A DNA stretch of 58,680 bases from an uncultured Pelagibacteraceae bacterium. GTDB taxonomy: Bacteria > Pseudomonadota > Alphaproteobacteria > Pelagibacterales > Pelagibacteraceae. Positions 1 to 8,425 of the stretch are shown piece by piece (positions within the stretch are counted from its first letter, which is position 1; each line of letters begins with the position of its first letter). A program made the position numbers and the translations under genes. A model generated the notes under the pieces. It ran no database searches and was not told where the DNA came from. It worked only from the letters and a program-made list of their open reading frames with translations. The stretch spans positions 1 to 58,680 of the forward strand of contig CACONR010000005.1 of assembly GCA_902628565.1 (NCBI GenBank). The letters run 5' to 3'.

Positions 1-280
1 AGTCCATGTAAGCATCTGTTAATGCGGTAACAACATTTGTTGCACCAGGTCCAGAAGTCACAAGTACAACACCCGGTTTGCCTGATGATCTTGCATAACC
101 TTCTGCAGCATGACCTGCACCTTGTTCATGTCTAACTAAAATATGCTTTATAGTATTATGATTTTTTAATTCATCATAAATGGGTAATACCGCACCACCT
201 GGATAACCAAAAATAAAATCCACTTCTTGATCTTCAAGACATTTGAATACAATTTCAGCACCTGTATATAATTTAGACAT
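1..280 (-). CDS. ilvB: Acetolactate synthase large subunit, N-terminal part (cut by window edge)
   Basis: The first 93 codons of a ThDP-dependent acetolactate synthase read leftward from an ATG at 280 to the window edge without a stop. The enzyme condenses two pyruvates (or pyruvate and 2-oxobutyrate) in branched-chain amino-acid synthesis. The fragment carries the family's N-terminal signatures: [15 protein letters not shown], then [16 protein letters not shown] with the Glu that activates ThDP, then VTSGPGATN. It is transcribed in the same direction as miaA, which ends 53 bases upstream; this pairing is common in alphaproteobacteria. The rest of the gene, and presumably ilvH, lies outside the window. 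Other ThDP enzymes share this fold, but the motif wording fits acetolactate synthase best. Confidence 0.93.
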   Translation of the reverse strand, partial: MSKLYTGAEIVFKCLEDQEVDFIFGYPGGAVLPIYDELKNHNTIKHILVRHEQGAGHAAEGYARSSGKPGVVLVTSGPGATNVVTALTDAYMD

Positions 281-333
281 TCATCCAATCTAGCTGAAGT
301 TGTGCTTATTGGTCAAGAATTACTACGTGATAT

Positions 334-1242
334 CTAAATCTTTTTTAAAAATTTATTTAGATCCTCTGACTTTATTTTGTTCCAATCCATCATATTGCCT
401 CTGCCCCAAGTAGATTGTCTCTTTGCATATTGCCTAGTCTTTATTGATATTTTTTCAATTACCTCTGATATCTCAATTTTTTTCTTAAGATATTCTTTAA
501 TTTCTGCAATTCCGATAGCCTTAGAGGCAGTTTTAACTTTTGGAACCTTTAGTTTTATAAATTTTTTTACCTCTGAGACTGCTCCATTTTTAATCATATA
601 TTCTGTTCGATCCTCAATTCTCTTAATTAACTCAGCTCTTGGATAATCAATATAAATTTTAAAAAAATCATCTTTTTCGTAATCTGATTGTGTACTTTTA
701 AACCAATCGTGAATTGATCTTTTTGTAAATAATTTTACTTCATAAGCGCGGATTACTCTTTGAGTGTCTGCGAGTTTAATAAAATTTTTTGATATTGGAT
801 CTAACTTGATTAATTCTAAAAAAAACTTTTTCGCTCCAATTTTTTTATGTAACAACCTTATTTTTGATCTTAATCGAATTGGAATATTTGGAATATTTAC
901 TAAACCCTCTATTATTGCTTTAAAATATAAACCTGTACCACCCACAAGAATAGGTGTTTTTTTTCTTTTTTTTATATCTAGAATCTTTTTATTAACTAAT
1001 TTTAACCAATCTCCTGAAGAAAAGTTTTTTTTTACACTTTGAAATCCATATAAATGATGCTTAATATTTTTATAATTTTTTGGTATAGGTCTTGCAGATA
1101 AAATCTTTAATTCTTTATATACCTGCATGCTATCAGCATTAATGATCTCACCCTTAATTTTTCTTGCAAGTTTGATTGCAAAATTAGATTTACCAGATGC
1201 TGTTGGACCATAAATTAAAATAATTTTGGATTTCAAATCCAT
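334..1242 (-). CDS. miaA: tRNA dimethylallyltransferase
   Basis: This 302-residue cytosolic enzyme transfers a dimethylallyl group to A37 of tRNAs that read U-starting codons. A P-loop GPTASGKS lies at about residues 12-19, followed by the family motif INADSMQVYKEL with the catalytic Asp near 37 and then VGGTGLYFKA near residues 100-110. A QYAKRQSTWGRG segment near the C-terminus matches the tRNA-binding end of the family. Its length is typical. The start lies only 3 bases after the stop of degP, so the two are probably co-transcribed with ilvB following. Its prenyl donor comes from the isoprenoid pathway encoded further along (dxs, ispA). Confidence 0.96.
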   Translation of the reverse strand: MDLKSKIILIYGPTASGKSNFAIKLARKIKGEIINADSMQVYKELKILSARPIPKNYKNIKHHLYGFQSVKKNFSSGDWLKLVNKKILDIKKRKKTPILVGGTGLYFKAIIEGLVNIPNIPIRLRSKIRLLHKKIGAKKFFLELIKLDPISKNFIKLADTQRVIRAYEVKLFTKRSIHDWFKSTQSDYEKDDFFKIYIDYPRAELIKRIEDRTEYMIKNGAVSEVKKFIKLKVPKVKTASKAIGIAEIKEYLKKKIEISEVIEKISIKTRQYAKRQSTWGRGNMMDWNKIKSEDLNKFLKKI

Positions 1243-1245
1243 TAA

Positions 1246-2649
1246 TTAATCTAATTTAACACCAATATATCGTCTTTGATTTTGGCTATTGTAGATAACT
1301 AATAAAATAGTTTTTTGATTACTATTTAAAACTTGTTTAATTATTTGGTTTAAATCATTTACATTTCTTATTTTTTTCTTTTGGGCTTCTAAAATGATGC
1401 TATTAACTTCAACAGAATTTAATAAAGGGCTATCATTTGCCATCTTAGTCACAACTAATCCAGATGTTTGATTTGGTAAGTTTCGCGATTTTATATCTTC
1501 TTTATTAATCTGCCTCACAGTTATTTTTAAATCTCTTATCTCTGTTTCTTTTGGACTTTCTGTTTTTTCTGAAACTTTAAAATCTTCTGAAGTTTCTAAT
1601 CTTCCAAGTGTAACAATTTTAACAATTTCTTTTTTATTTCTCCAAATTTTAACTTCTACTTTTTTCCCAACTGCAGTTCTTGCAACAATCATTGGAAGTT
1701 CCTTCATCTGATTTATTTTTTCGCCATCAAATTCTAAAATGATATCACCAGCTTTTACCCCTGCTTTAGCAGATGGACTGTTCTCTGCAACACTTGCAAC
1801 TAATGCTCCACGAGGTTTATCTAATTTTTCAACTTCTGCAATTTCTTTTGTAACATCTTGAATTCTTACACCCAGCCAACCTCTTTTTGTTTCTCCAAAC
1901 TCAACTAACTGATCAATAACTATTTTTGCACTATTTGAAGGGATTGAAAAACCAATTCCAATTGATCCATTCCTTCCAAGGATAGCTGTATTAATTCCAA
2001 TCACATTTCCGTTCATGTCAAATAAAGGCCCACCAGAGTTTCCTTGATTGATAGATGCATCAGTCTGAATATAATCTTCGTACCTACTTAAACCTATCGA
2101 TCTATTTCTTGCAGAAATAATTCCTGAAGTTACCGTTCCTCCTAAACCAAAGGGATTACCAATTGCTATTACCCAATCACCAATTCTTGCTTTATCAGAG
2201 TCACCAAATTGAACTGGTTTGAATTTTTCATTTGTCTCAAGTTTAAGCACTGCGATATCTGATAATGGATCAGCACCCAAAACTTTAGCTTTAATTTCTT
2301 TGTCACCTACTCTTATGATAATATCATCTGCATCTTGAATGACGTGATTGTTTGTAACAACAATCCCTTTTTCATCTATAATAAAACCTGATCCTAAAGC
2401 TGCTGATGGTCTTTCTTGTGGTGTTCCAAATTCTTTAAACATATCCTCAAATGGTGAACCTGGAGGAAATTGAAAAGGGAAAGGATTAGTTTGTGTTTTG
2501 ACCATTGTAGTTGTTGAGATATTAACCACAGATGGCATCAACTTTTCTGCTAAATCAGCAAACGAACTAGGATGATTTTGAGCAAACGTTTTTAATTGAG
2601 GACCTACAATCAAAATAATCGCTATAAATAGTGTATTAATTCTTATCAT
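1246..2649 (-). CDS. degP: Periplasmic serine protease/chaperone of the DegP/HtrA (Do) family
   Basis: A 467-residue trypsin-like envelope protease with a signal peptide (hydrophobic stretch at residues 6-16, likely cleavage after TFAQ). The catalytic triad is visible: His102 in TNNHVIQDA, Asp131 in SDIAVLKL and Ser205 in GNSGGPLF. A protease domain (about 35-250) is followed by a clear PDZ domain (about 255-350, starting GWLGVRIQ) and a second, more divergent C-terminal PDZ-like region. It degrades or refolds damaged periplasmic proteins. It is the last gene of hflK-hflC-DUF2065-degP, an arrangement seen in many proteobacteria that groups membrane and periplasmic quality control. Whether it is DegP or DegQ cannot be settled here. 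Confidence 0.93.
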   Translation of the reverse strand: MIRINTLFIAIILIVGPQLKTFAQNHPSSFADLAEKLMPSVVNISTTTMVKTQTNPFPFQFPPGSPFEDMFKEFGTPQERPSAALGSGFIIDEKGIVVTNNHVIQDADDIIIRVGDKEIKAKVLGADPLSDIAVLKLETNEKFKPVQFGDSDKARIGDWVIAIGNPFGLGGTVTSGIISARNRSIGLSRYEDYIQTDASINQGNSGGPLFDMNGNVIGINTAILGRNGSIGIGFSIPSNSAKIVIDQLVEFGETKRGWLGVRIQDVTKEIAEVEKLDKPRGALVASVAENSPSAKAGVKAGDIILEFDGEKINQMKELPMIVARTAVGKKVEVKIWRNKKEIVKIVTLGRLETSEDFKVSEKTESPKETEIRDLKITVRQINKEDIKSRNLPNQTSGLVVTKMANDSPLLNSVEVNSIILEAQKKKIRNVNDLNQIIKQVLNSNQKTILLVIYNSQNQRRYIGVKLD

Positions 2650-2650
2650 T

Positions 2651-2836
2651 TTAGTTCTTCATATAATAAATAATTATAAAACCTAATACTGCAAAGATTA
2701 ATCCACCCGATCTTAACTGACTATCCTTAATAAGTTCTAATTTTTTTAACATACTTTTCATTTTTGATGGAAATATGGCATATAAAATTCCCTCAATAAA
2801 CAAGAATAGACCAAAGGCAATGATCAATTCTTTCAT
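2651..2836 (-). CDS. DUF2065 (YjeT-like) small membrane protein
   Basis: A 61-residue protein with two hydrophobic helices (about residues 4-22 and 43-58) separated by a basic loop containing PSKMKSMLKKLE. This layout and its place directly between hflC and degP match the DUF2065/YjeT family. Its stop is 1 base from the degP start and its start is 7 bases from the hflC stop, so it is almost certainly part of the same transcript. Its function is not established; the context suggests an accessory role in inner-membrane quality control, which is inference. Confidence 0.85.
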   Translation of the reverse strand: MKELIIAFGLFLFIEGILYAIFPSKMKSMLKKLELIKDSQLRSGGLIFAVLGFIIIYYMKN

Positions 2837-2843
2837 GAATAGT

Positions 2844-3713
2844 TTATTGTGATTTTGGTTTTATGTTTCCAAAAAATTTAAAGAACTCACTATCAGGAGA
2901 TAATATTAATGAAGTCTCTCCACCAATTAAAGCTTTTTCGTAAGCCTGCATAGCTCTGTAAAAAGCAAAGAATTCTGGATCTTGGCCAAAAGCATTAGCG
3001 AAAATATTATTTCTTTTTCCATCGCCTTCTCCTTTCATAATCTCAGATTTTTTTTGTGCATCCGCTAAAATAACTGTCACTTCTTTATCAGCAGTCGATG
3101 TTATCGTGACCGCCATTTCAGCACCTTTTGCTCTAAACTCTTTTGCCTCTCTCTCCCTCTCTGTTTGCATTCTTCTAAAGATCGCATCACTATTTGCTTG
3201 AGGAAGATCAGCACGTTTAATTCTTACATCTACAATTTCAATACCAAAATTTTGTGCTTCATTGTTTACACCCTCTTGAATTAAAGCCATTTGTTTCGTT
3301 CTATCCTCTGATAAAAGCGTTTGTAGCTCTTGCTGACCTAATACATTCCTAATTCTTGAATTGATAATTGTTGATAATCTAGATCTTGCAACTCTCTCAT
3401 TTCCAACTGAGATATAAAACTTAAGAGGATCTATAATTTGAAATCTTGCAAAAGCATCAACAATTAATCGTTTTTGATCTGATGCAATCACCTCCTCAGG
3501 TGGTGTGTCTAAATTTAAAATTCGTTTATCAAGAAATACAACGTTTTGAATAAATGGTAATTTAAAGTTCAAACCAGGTTTTAAAATTATTCTTTTTGGA
3601 TCACCAAATTGAAGTACAATTGCTTGATTAACTTCTTTAACAATAAATATTGAAAAGAATAGCGTTGCTGCAATAAAAACAACTAAACCTGCAATAATTT
3701 TACCTGCTTTCAT
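2844..3713 (-). CDS. hflC: HflC, SPFH/band-7 modulator of FtsH
   Basis: A 289-residue inner-membrane protein with one N-terminal transmembrane helix (about 5-27) and a large periplasmic SPFH domain starting VKEVNQAIVLQFGDPKRI. The Ala/Glu/Lys-rich helix after residue 180 (MQTEREREAKEFRAKGAE) is typical of prohibitin-like oligomerisation. HflC pairs with HflK to form a cage around FtsH hexamers and moderates their proteolysis; ftsH is in this window at 29.7-31.6 kb. The gene begins 1 base after hflK. Length is close to that of the E. coli protein. Confidence 0.95.
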   Translation of the reverse strand: MKAGKIIAGLVVFIAATLFFSIFIVKEVNQAIVLQFGDPKRIILKPGLNFKLPFIQNVVFLDKRILNLDTPPEEVIASDQKRLIVDAFARFQIIDPLKFYISVGNERVARSRLSTIINSRIRNVLGQQELQTLLSEDRTKQMALIQEGVNNEAQNFGIEIVDVRIKRADLPQANSDAIFRRMQTEREREAKEFRAKGAEMAVTITSTADKEVTVILADAQKKSEIMKGEGDGKRNNIFANAFGQDPEFFAFYRAMQAYEKALIGGETSLILSPDSEFFKFFGNIKPKSQ

Positions 3714-3714
3714 T

Positions 3715-4824
3715 TTAATTAGTCACTTTCTTTTTTAATTCAGGTAATGGTAAATATGGAACAACACCCGAACCAGCATTTTTTTCAATGATTACTTTAT
3801 CAATGTCAGCCAAAACTTTTTCCATCGTTTCTAAATACATTCTTTCTTGAGTAACTGATTTTGCTTTTTTATACTCATTATAAATAGCCAAGAACCTACT
3901 TGCTTCACCCTCTGCTTTAGCTACCACTTCTTTTTTATAAGCTTCTGCAGCTTGTAAAATTTTTGCAGCTTCACCTCGTGCTCTTGGGATTACATCATTA
4001 GCGTAGGCTTCAGCTTCATTTTTTGATCTTTCCATGTCTGCTCTAGCAGCTTGCACGTCTCGAAAAGCATCAATTACTTGATCAGGTGGGTCTGCTTTTT
4101 GCGTTTGAACTTGAGTGATTTGAATTCCTGATGTGTATTCATCTAAGATCTTTTGGATTATTTCTTGTGTATCTGTTTCAATTAAAGATCTCCCCTCAGT
4201 TAAAATTGGCTGAATATCAGATCTTGCGATTACTTCTCTCATCGCTGTTTCTGCTGCAGCTTTAACTGTTCCTTCTGGATCTTGAATCTTAAATAAAAAA
4301 TTACCTGCATCCTTTATTACCCAAAAAACTGAAAAATCTATGTTTACGATATTTTCATCACCAGTAAGCATTAAACTTTCTTGAGGAACATCTGCTACGC
4401 CCCCTGCTGCTGATGAAAAACCACTATCTCTCTCTGACCTAAAACCAATATCGATCCTATTAACTTTTGTTACTTTTGGTGTTAAGACAGACTCTACTGG
4501 GAAAGGAATATGATAATTTAAACCTGGTTGAGTTGTTTTAACAAACTTTCCAAATCTTAAAACAACACCTTGTTCATCTGGAAGCACTCTATAAAGACCA
4601 CTTGCTAACCAAACAAAACCCAAAATAATTAAAACTAAAATAGCTTGTTTACCTCCAGATGAACTACCACCTGGTAAAAATTTTTTAATCTTTTCTTGAA
4701 ACTCTTTTATAATTTTATCTACATCTGGTGGTCTTGGGCCCCTTCCAGAGCCATTACCATTTCCACCTCCACCTGGGGGTGATCCCCAAGGACTGCCACC
4801 TCTTTGTTGAAAATCATCTGACAT
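3715..4824 (-). CDS. hflK: HflK, SPFH/band-7 modulator of FtsH
   Basis: A 369-residue partner of HflC. The N-terminus is the Gly/Pro/Ser-rich cytosolic tail characteristic of HflK (GGSPWGSPPGGGG and similar, residues 8-32). A transmembrane helix (about 62-80) and the SPFH domain (VLPDEQGVVLRFGKFVKTTQ onward) follow, then a long helical segment rich in Ala and Glu. It is the first gene of the hflK-hflC-DUF2065-degP operon. Its start is 50 bases from the divergent mrp start, so the operon promoter should lie in that gap. Confidence 0.95.
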   Translation of the reverse strand: MSDDFQQRGGSPWGSPPGGGGNGNGSGRGPRPPDVDKIIKEFQEKIKKFLPGGSSSGGKQAILVLIILGFVWLASGLYRVLPDEQGVVLRFGKFVKTTQPGLNYHIPFPVESVLTPKVTKVNRIDIGFRSERDSGFSSAAGGVADVPQESLMLTGDENIVNIDFSVFWVIKDAGNFLFKIQDPEGTVKAAAETAMREVIARSDIQPILTEGRSLIETDTQEIIQKILDEYTSGIQITQVQTQKADPPDQVIDAFRDVQAARADMERSKNEAEAYANDVIPRARGEAAKILQAAEAYKKEVVAKAEGEASRFLAIYNEYKKAKSVTQERMYLETMEKVLADIDKVIIEKNAGSGVVPYLPLPELKKKVTN

Positions 4825-4874
4825 AGACTATCTATATAGTGTCTAATTTCACAAAAACAAGCTAAGATCAAATA

Positions 4875-5699
4875 ATGCCAGATAAAAAGCCAGAACTAAG
4901 TGCCGCAACGAGCAAAGTTAGTGGGCGAAAGGTATTTACAAAAAATCCAATTATTGGAACAAAATTTACTATTGCTATCTCTAGTGCAAAAGGAGGGGTT
5001 GGAAAGTCAACTTTTGCAACCAACCTTGCAATAGCATTAAAGCATATAGGCTGTAAAGTTGGTTTACTAGATGCAGATATTTATGGACCATCAATACCAA
5101 AAATGTTTGGGATCAATGAAAAACCAAAAAGTGATGGCCAAAAACTAGATCCTATTATTAAGTATGATATTCAATGTATGTCTATTGGTTTTCTTACTGA
5201 TCAGCAAACTCCAATGATTTGGAGAGGTCCAATGGTGACTAGTGCCATAAGAACTTTTACTCAAAAAGTAAATTGGAAAAATTTAGACTTTATAATAATA
5301 GACATGCCTCCTGGTACAGGAGATACACAATTGACTTTCTCACAAGAAATAAAAATAGATGGAGCAATCATAGTTTCTACACCTCAAGAGGTTGCTTTGC
5401 TAGATGTAAAAAGAGGAATTAAAATGTTTGATAAACTAGGAGTAAAAATCTTAGGACTTGTAGACAATATGAGTTATTTCATTGGAGATGATAATAAAAA
5501 ATATAAAATTTTTGGCGAGGGTGGAGTTCGTAAAACCTCAGAAGAATACAATAAAGAATTTTTGGGTGAAATACCGATTAAACCTGAGATAGGAAAGACG
5601 AGTGATAATGGAAAACCAATAGTTGAAGAAGATCCAAATAATGAAATTTCAAAAATTTATATAGATTTTGCTAATAAAATTAAATCAACTTATCTTTAA
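4875..5699 (+). CDS. mrp: Mrp/ApbC-family P-loop ATPase (iron-sulfur carrier type)
   Basis: A 274-residue MinD-like ATPase of the Mrp/NBP35 group, which carries and delivers Fe-S clusters in the cytosol. The deviant Walker A motif AKGGVGKST lies at residues 38-46, and [15 protein letters not shown] and NMSYF near 195-200 are family hallmarks. There is no N-terminal MIP18 domain. The usual CxxC after NMSYF is missing: the protein reads [16 protein letters not shown] there. Some alphaproteobacterial homologues seem to share this, so it may be a lineage variant, but cluster binding through the standard Cys pair is not possible. The 3' end overlaps thyX convergently by 20 bases. Confidence 0.9.
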   Translation: MPDKKPELSAATSKVSGRKVFTKNPIIGTKFTIAISSAKGGVGKSTFATNLAIALKHIGCKVGLLDADIYGPSIPKMFGINEKPKSDGQKLDPIIKYDIQCMSIGFLTDQQTPMIWRGPMVTSAIRTFTQKVNWKNLDFIIIDMPPGTGDTQLTFSQEIKIDGAIIVSTPQEVALLDVKRGIKMFDKLGVKILGLVDNMSYFIGDDNKKYKIFGEGGVRKTSEEYNKEFLGEIPIKPEIGKTSDNGKPIVEEDPNNEISKIYIDFANKIKSTYL

Positions 5700-6627
5700 G
5701 ACTAAAAGCTTCCATTAACTCATTCCATTCCCTTTTTGACAAACCAGAACTTTCTAAAGAGACATTTTCACCTTTAATTAATTTTTGAATAACAACGTTT
5801 CCTTTGGCAGAAACTTCTGTACCACCCACTCTGTAATCCATAAAAGCCTCATGGGTAATTGGTACCCATTTTTTTAAGGTGTCCAACATAATGTCTGCAT
5901 AAACTCTAATTTCATATTGAGCATGATGATCAGCTCTGAGTCTTAAAAAATTCATTAAATTTAAAAGATCTGTTTTCCAATACCATTGAGTGTAAGTATT
6001 TAACGTTAAATTCATTCTAGCAAGTTCCCTGGCTAAACCTTTTCTATTATCATCTATGGTTGATCCATCATATCTTTCATTAAGCATGGTTTCATAATTG
6101 GAATAAGTTCTCTCAGCATCATTTTTCAAAAGCTCTAAAACCTCTTTTGCTTGACTTCCCTCAAGGATATCTCCTCTTCCTTGTCTATTACTTGTTGATT
6201 GAGCTGCCAAATTTTCAGAGGTTGGTAAGTAAAACTCTTTATCTAAAATAGAATATCTTGCAGAATATTCATTAACATTTGCGGTTCTATGTCTTATCCA
6301 TTGACGTGCTATAAAAATCGGTAATTTGATGTGATATTTAATTTCACACATTTCAAATGGCGTGCTATGCCAATGACGCATCAAATATTTTATCAATCCA
6401 GAGTCTGTTGATACCTGTTTAGTTCCTTTTCCATAAGAAACTCTTGCAGCTTGAACAATAGATGTATCATCACCCATATAATCAACTACCCTTACAAAAC
6501 CATGATCTAAAGCTGGCATTGCCTCATACAGAATATCTTCCAGATCAGAAACTACTACTCTTTTTGTTTTATTATTTTGAGACTGCTGACTCTTAATTTC
6601 CTCAGATTGTTCTTTAGTTAATTTCAT
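5680..6627 (-). CDS. thyX: Flavin-dependent thymidylate synthase ThyX
   Basis: ThyX makes dTMP from dUMP using reduced FAD and methylene-tetrahydrofolate. The signature RHRx7S is at residues 112-122 ([11 protein letters not shown]), with further family motifs at [16 protein letters not shown] and [12 protein letters not shown] place the start at the ATG at 6627 (315 residues). The open frame continues upstream to 6750, but those 41 codons run antisense through the tmRNA acceptor piece and its CCA end and look nothing like ThyX. Its promoter must then overlap the divergent tmRNA promoter. Organisms with ThyX often lack ThyA and folA; neither is in this window. Confidence 0.95.
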   Translation of the reverse strand: MKLTKEQSEEIKSQQSQNNKTKRVVVSDLEDILYEAMPALDHGFVRVVDYMGDDTSIVQAARVSYGKGTKQVSTDSGLIKYLMRHWHSTPFEMCEIKYHIKLPIFIARQWIRHRTANVNEYSARYSILDKEFYLPTSENLAAQSTSNRQGRGDILEGSQAKEVLELLKNDAERTYSNYETMLNERYDGSTIDDNRKGLARELARMNLTLNTYTQWYWKTDLLNLMNFLRLRADHHAQYEIRVYADIMLDTLKKWVPITHEAFMDYRVGGTEVSAKGNVVIQKLIKGENVSLESSGLSKREWNELMEAFSLKDKLI

Positions 6628-6635
6628 GATTGCTA

Positions 6636-6663
6636 TTGAATCTCTTGCGATTCCTTTTATATT
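6636..6663 (+). promoter_or_regulatory. Candidate sigma-70 promoter for the permuted tmRNA
   Basis: TTGAAT (6636-6641) and TATATT (6658-6663) are separated by 16 bases and would start transcription near 6670, just before a small hairpin (GTTGG-TTTT-CCAAC, 6670-6683) and the acceptor piece. The -35 matches consensus at 4 of 6 positions and the -10 at 5 of 6. It begins 8 bases outside the thyX start codon, so the two divergent promoters must interleave. In such AT-rich DNA chance matches are common. Confidence 0.4.
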
Positions 6664-6684
6664 AATAAAGTTGGTTTTCCAACT

Positions 6685-6935
6685 ATGACGATAAACGAAT
6701 TTCGTAATAACCATTGCGGACGTGGGGGCAGTACCCACCACCTCCACCAATTACAACTTATGGGGGTGAACTAGATTCGACGGGTGACTAAAGGCTATTC
6801 TTTCGTTCGGAATTGTTCCTCCGCAAAGGACTAATTTATAAATGCTAACGAAAGTTACGCAATTGCTGCTTAATTAACTTTGTTAATTAGGTAAACGGGG
6901 TTCGGGGCACCTGGCAACAGAACGCCCCCTAGATG
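6685..6935 (+). ncRNA. ssrA: Circularly permuted, two-piece tmRNA (alphaproteobacterial type)
   Basis: The acceptor piece comes first. It has a T-arm with stem GTGGG/CCCAC (6722-6726/6734-6738) and a 7-base loop, then acceptor strand CACCTCC (6739-6745), A and CCA ending at 6749. A 12-base intervening segment (6750-6761) would be processed out. The coding piece starts at 6762 with GGGGGTG, which forms seven pairs with CACCTCC, followed by the tmRNA-typical TTCGACGGGTGACTAAAGG. P2 can form between 6802-6807 and 6694-6699 (TTCGTT/AACGAA), with more pairs next to it. The tag frame, 6844-6873, encodes ANESYAIAA and a stop, then a TTAATTA hairpin. The conserved GGGGTTCGGGGCACCTGG element closes with GCCCC near 6924-6928, and a T-run follows at 6938. 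Outer ends are approximate. It rescues stalled ribosomes by trans-translation. Confidence 0.93.
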
Positions 6936-7005
6936 TGTTTTTTGTCGCTCAGAATTTGAAAAATTTATTTAGTAAAATTTAAACTAAGGGTGTAGTAGAG
7001 GTTTA

Positions 7006-8370
7006 ATGAAAGTAAAAGCAAATATAATTTACCTTGTAATTATCGTATTTTTAATTTCCTTACTAATAATTGGACATCAAATAAATAAAAAAAATTCTGC
7101 GTCCAAAAAAAATGAAATTCAAAATTTAATACAACAATTTAAGACAAGAAATAATCAATTAGCTAAAATACAAAAAAAATTATTCGAAAATGGAAAGAAT
7201 ATTAATGATATAGTTAACAAAACTGAAATTAATTTTAAAAAAGTTTTTATCGATAAAAAATTTGACAATTTTAAAAATTATTCATTTACAAAATATACAA
7301 CTGATGACATTTTATTTAATGGAAATCGTGGGGCTGTCGCTACTGCCTACATAGACTTTTATAACAAAGATAAAAATTTATTTATAGCTACTTATGATGG
7401 AATTTTTGCTTTTGCAAATTTAAATGATATAAAAACATTTCAAAAAATTAATTCAAATATAAATTCACTCATCAAATATGAAAAATTTTATTTTAACGAA
7501 CAATATGGTATCAAAGACATTCACATAGATGACAATAAATTATATGTTTCCTATATAGGAGAACAAAAAAATAATTGTCATGATCTTAAAATAGTTGCTG
7601 CTGATTTAAATGAACAATTCTTAAACTTCAAATTATTTTTTAAAACTCAAAACTGTGTTGATATAAATAATAATCATGGTTACTGGGCGCCACAAGGTGC
7701 AGGAGGAAGAATTGTTAATTTAGATAATTCCAATTTACTATTTACAACTGGAGATTTTAGAAATAGACCACTTTCACAAGATGTTAAAAGTGACTATGGG
7801 AAAATTCTAAAAATAAATATTCAAAGCAAAAATTCCGAAGTTGTTTCTTTAGGTCATAGAAATCCTCAAGGATTATATTATAGCAATAAATTTGATTTTA
7901 TTTTATCAACAGAACATGGGCCAAAGGGTGGTGATGAAATTAATATTAATAATAATCCATTCTCTAAAGTCAAAAATTTTGGATGGCCAATATCCTCCTA
8001 TGGCGAACATTATGCAAAAAACTATTCAGATAAGATTTTGAAAGAAGCACCATTAAATAAATCACATAAAAAATTTGGATTTGAAGAGCCAATAAAATAT
8101 TTTGATCCTTCAATAGGTATAAGTCAAACCATTTCTTTAAATCAGTCAGATACTGAATTTTTAGTAGGTGCAATGGGAAATGAAATTATAGATCAAGATT
8201 TAGGTCTTCATTATATCAAACTCAATAATGAGAGAAATAAAGTAATTGATGACAATTATATTTTACTTAATGAAAGAGTAAGAGACATGATAGTCTCTAA
8301 GGATAAAAAAATAATTATCATTTTTTTAGAGTCTACAAGTTCATTAATGATAGTTAAAAAGAATAATTAA
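7006..8370 (+). CDS. Membrane-anchored glucose/sorbosone dehydrogenase-like beta-propeller protein
   Basis: A 454-residue protein with an N-terminal membrane anchor or signal (about residues 7-24), a Lys-rich coiled linker to about 90, then a domain resembling the soluble PQQ glucose/sorbosone dehydrogenase family. Supporting motifs are YWAPQGAGGRIV, GHRNPQGLYY, STEHGPKGGDEINI and FGWPISSYGEHY, which match conserved propeller blades; His in GHRNPQG and in EHGPKGGDE are usual active-site or cofactor-site residues. It would act outside the cytoplasm on a sugar-like substrate. Whether PQQ is used is unknown. It follows the tmRNA by about 70 bases with a GAGG ribosome site 5 bases before ATG, and converges on ppdK. 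The substrate cannot be predicted. Confidence 0.75.
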   Translation: MKVKANIIYLVIIVFLISLLIIGHQINKKNSASKKNEIQNLIQQFKTRNNQLAKIQKKLFENGKNINDIVNKTEINFKKVFIDKKFDNFKNYSFTKYTTDDILFNGNRGAVATAYIDFYNKDKNLFIATYDGIFAFANLNDIKTFQKINSNINSLIKYEKFYFNEQYGIKDIHIDDNKLYVSYIGEQKNNCHDLKIVAADLNEQFLNFKLFFKTQNCVDINNNHGYWAPQGAGGRIVNLDNSNLLFTTGDFRNRPLSQDVKSDYGKILKINIQSKNSEVVSLGHRNPQGLYYSNKFDFILSTEHGPKGGDEININNNPFSKVKNFGWPISSYGEHYAKNYSDKILKEAPLNKSHKKFGFEEPIKYFDPSIGISQTISLNQSDTEFLVGAMGNEIIDQDLGLHYIKLNNERNKVIDDNYILLNERVRDMIVSKDKKIIIIFLESTSSLMIVKKNN

Positions 8371-8425
8371 TAAACTATTTAAAATATAAAAAAAAATTTT
8401 GATTTTCAAAACTTTTAAATAATTT

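Noticed and set aside
8371-8425. Possible terminator between the convergent dehydrogenase-like gene and ppdK
   Set aside because: The 55-base spacer has A and T runs but no stable stem.
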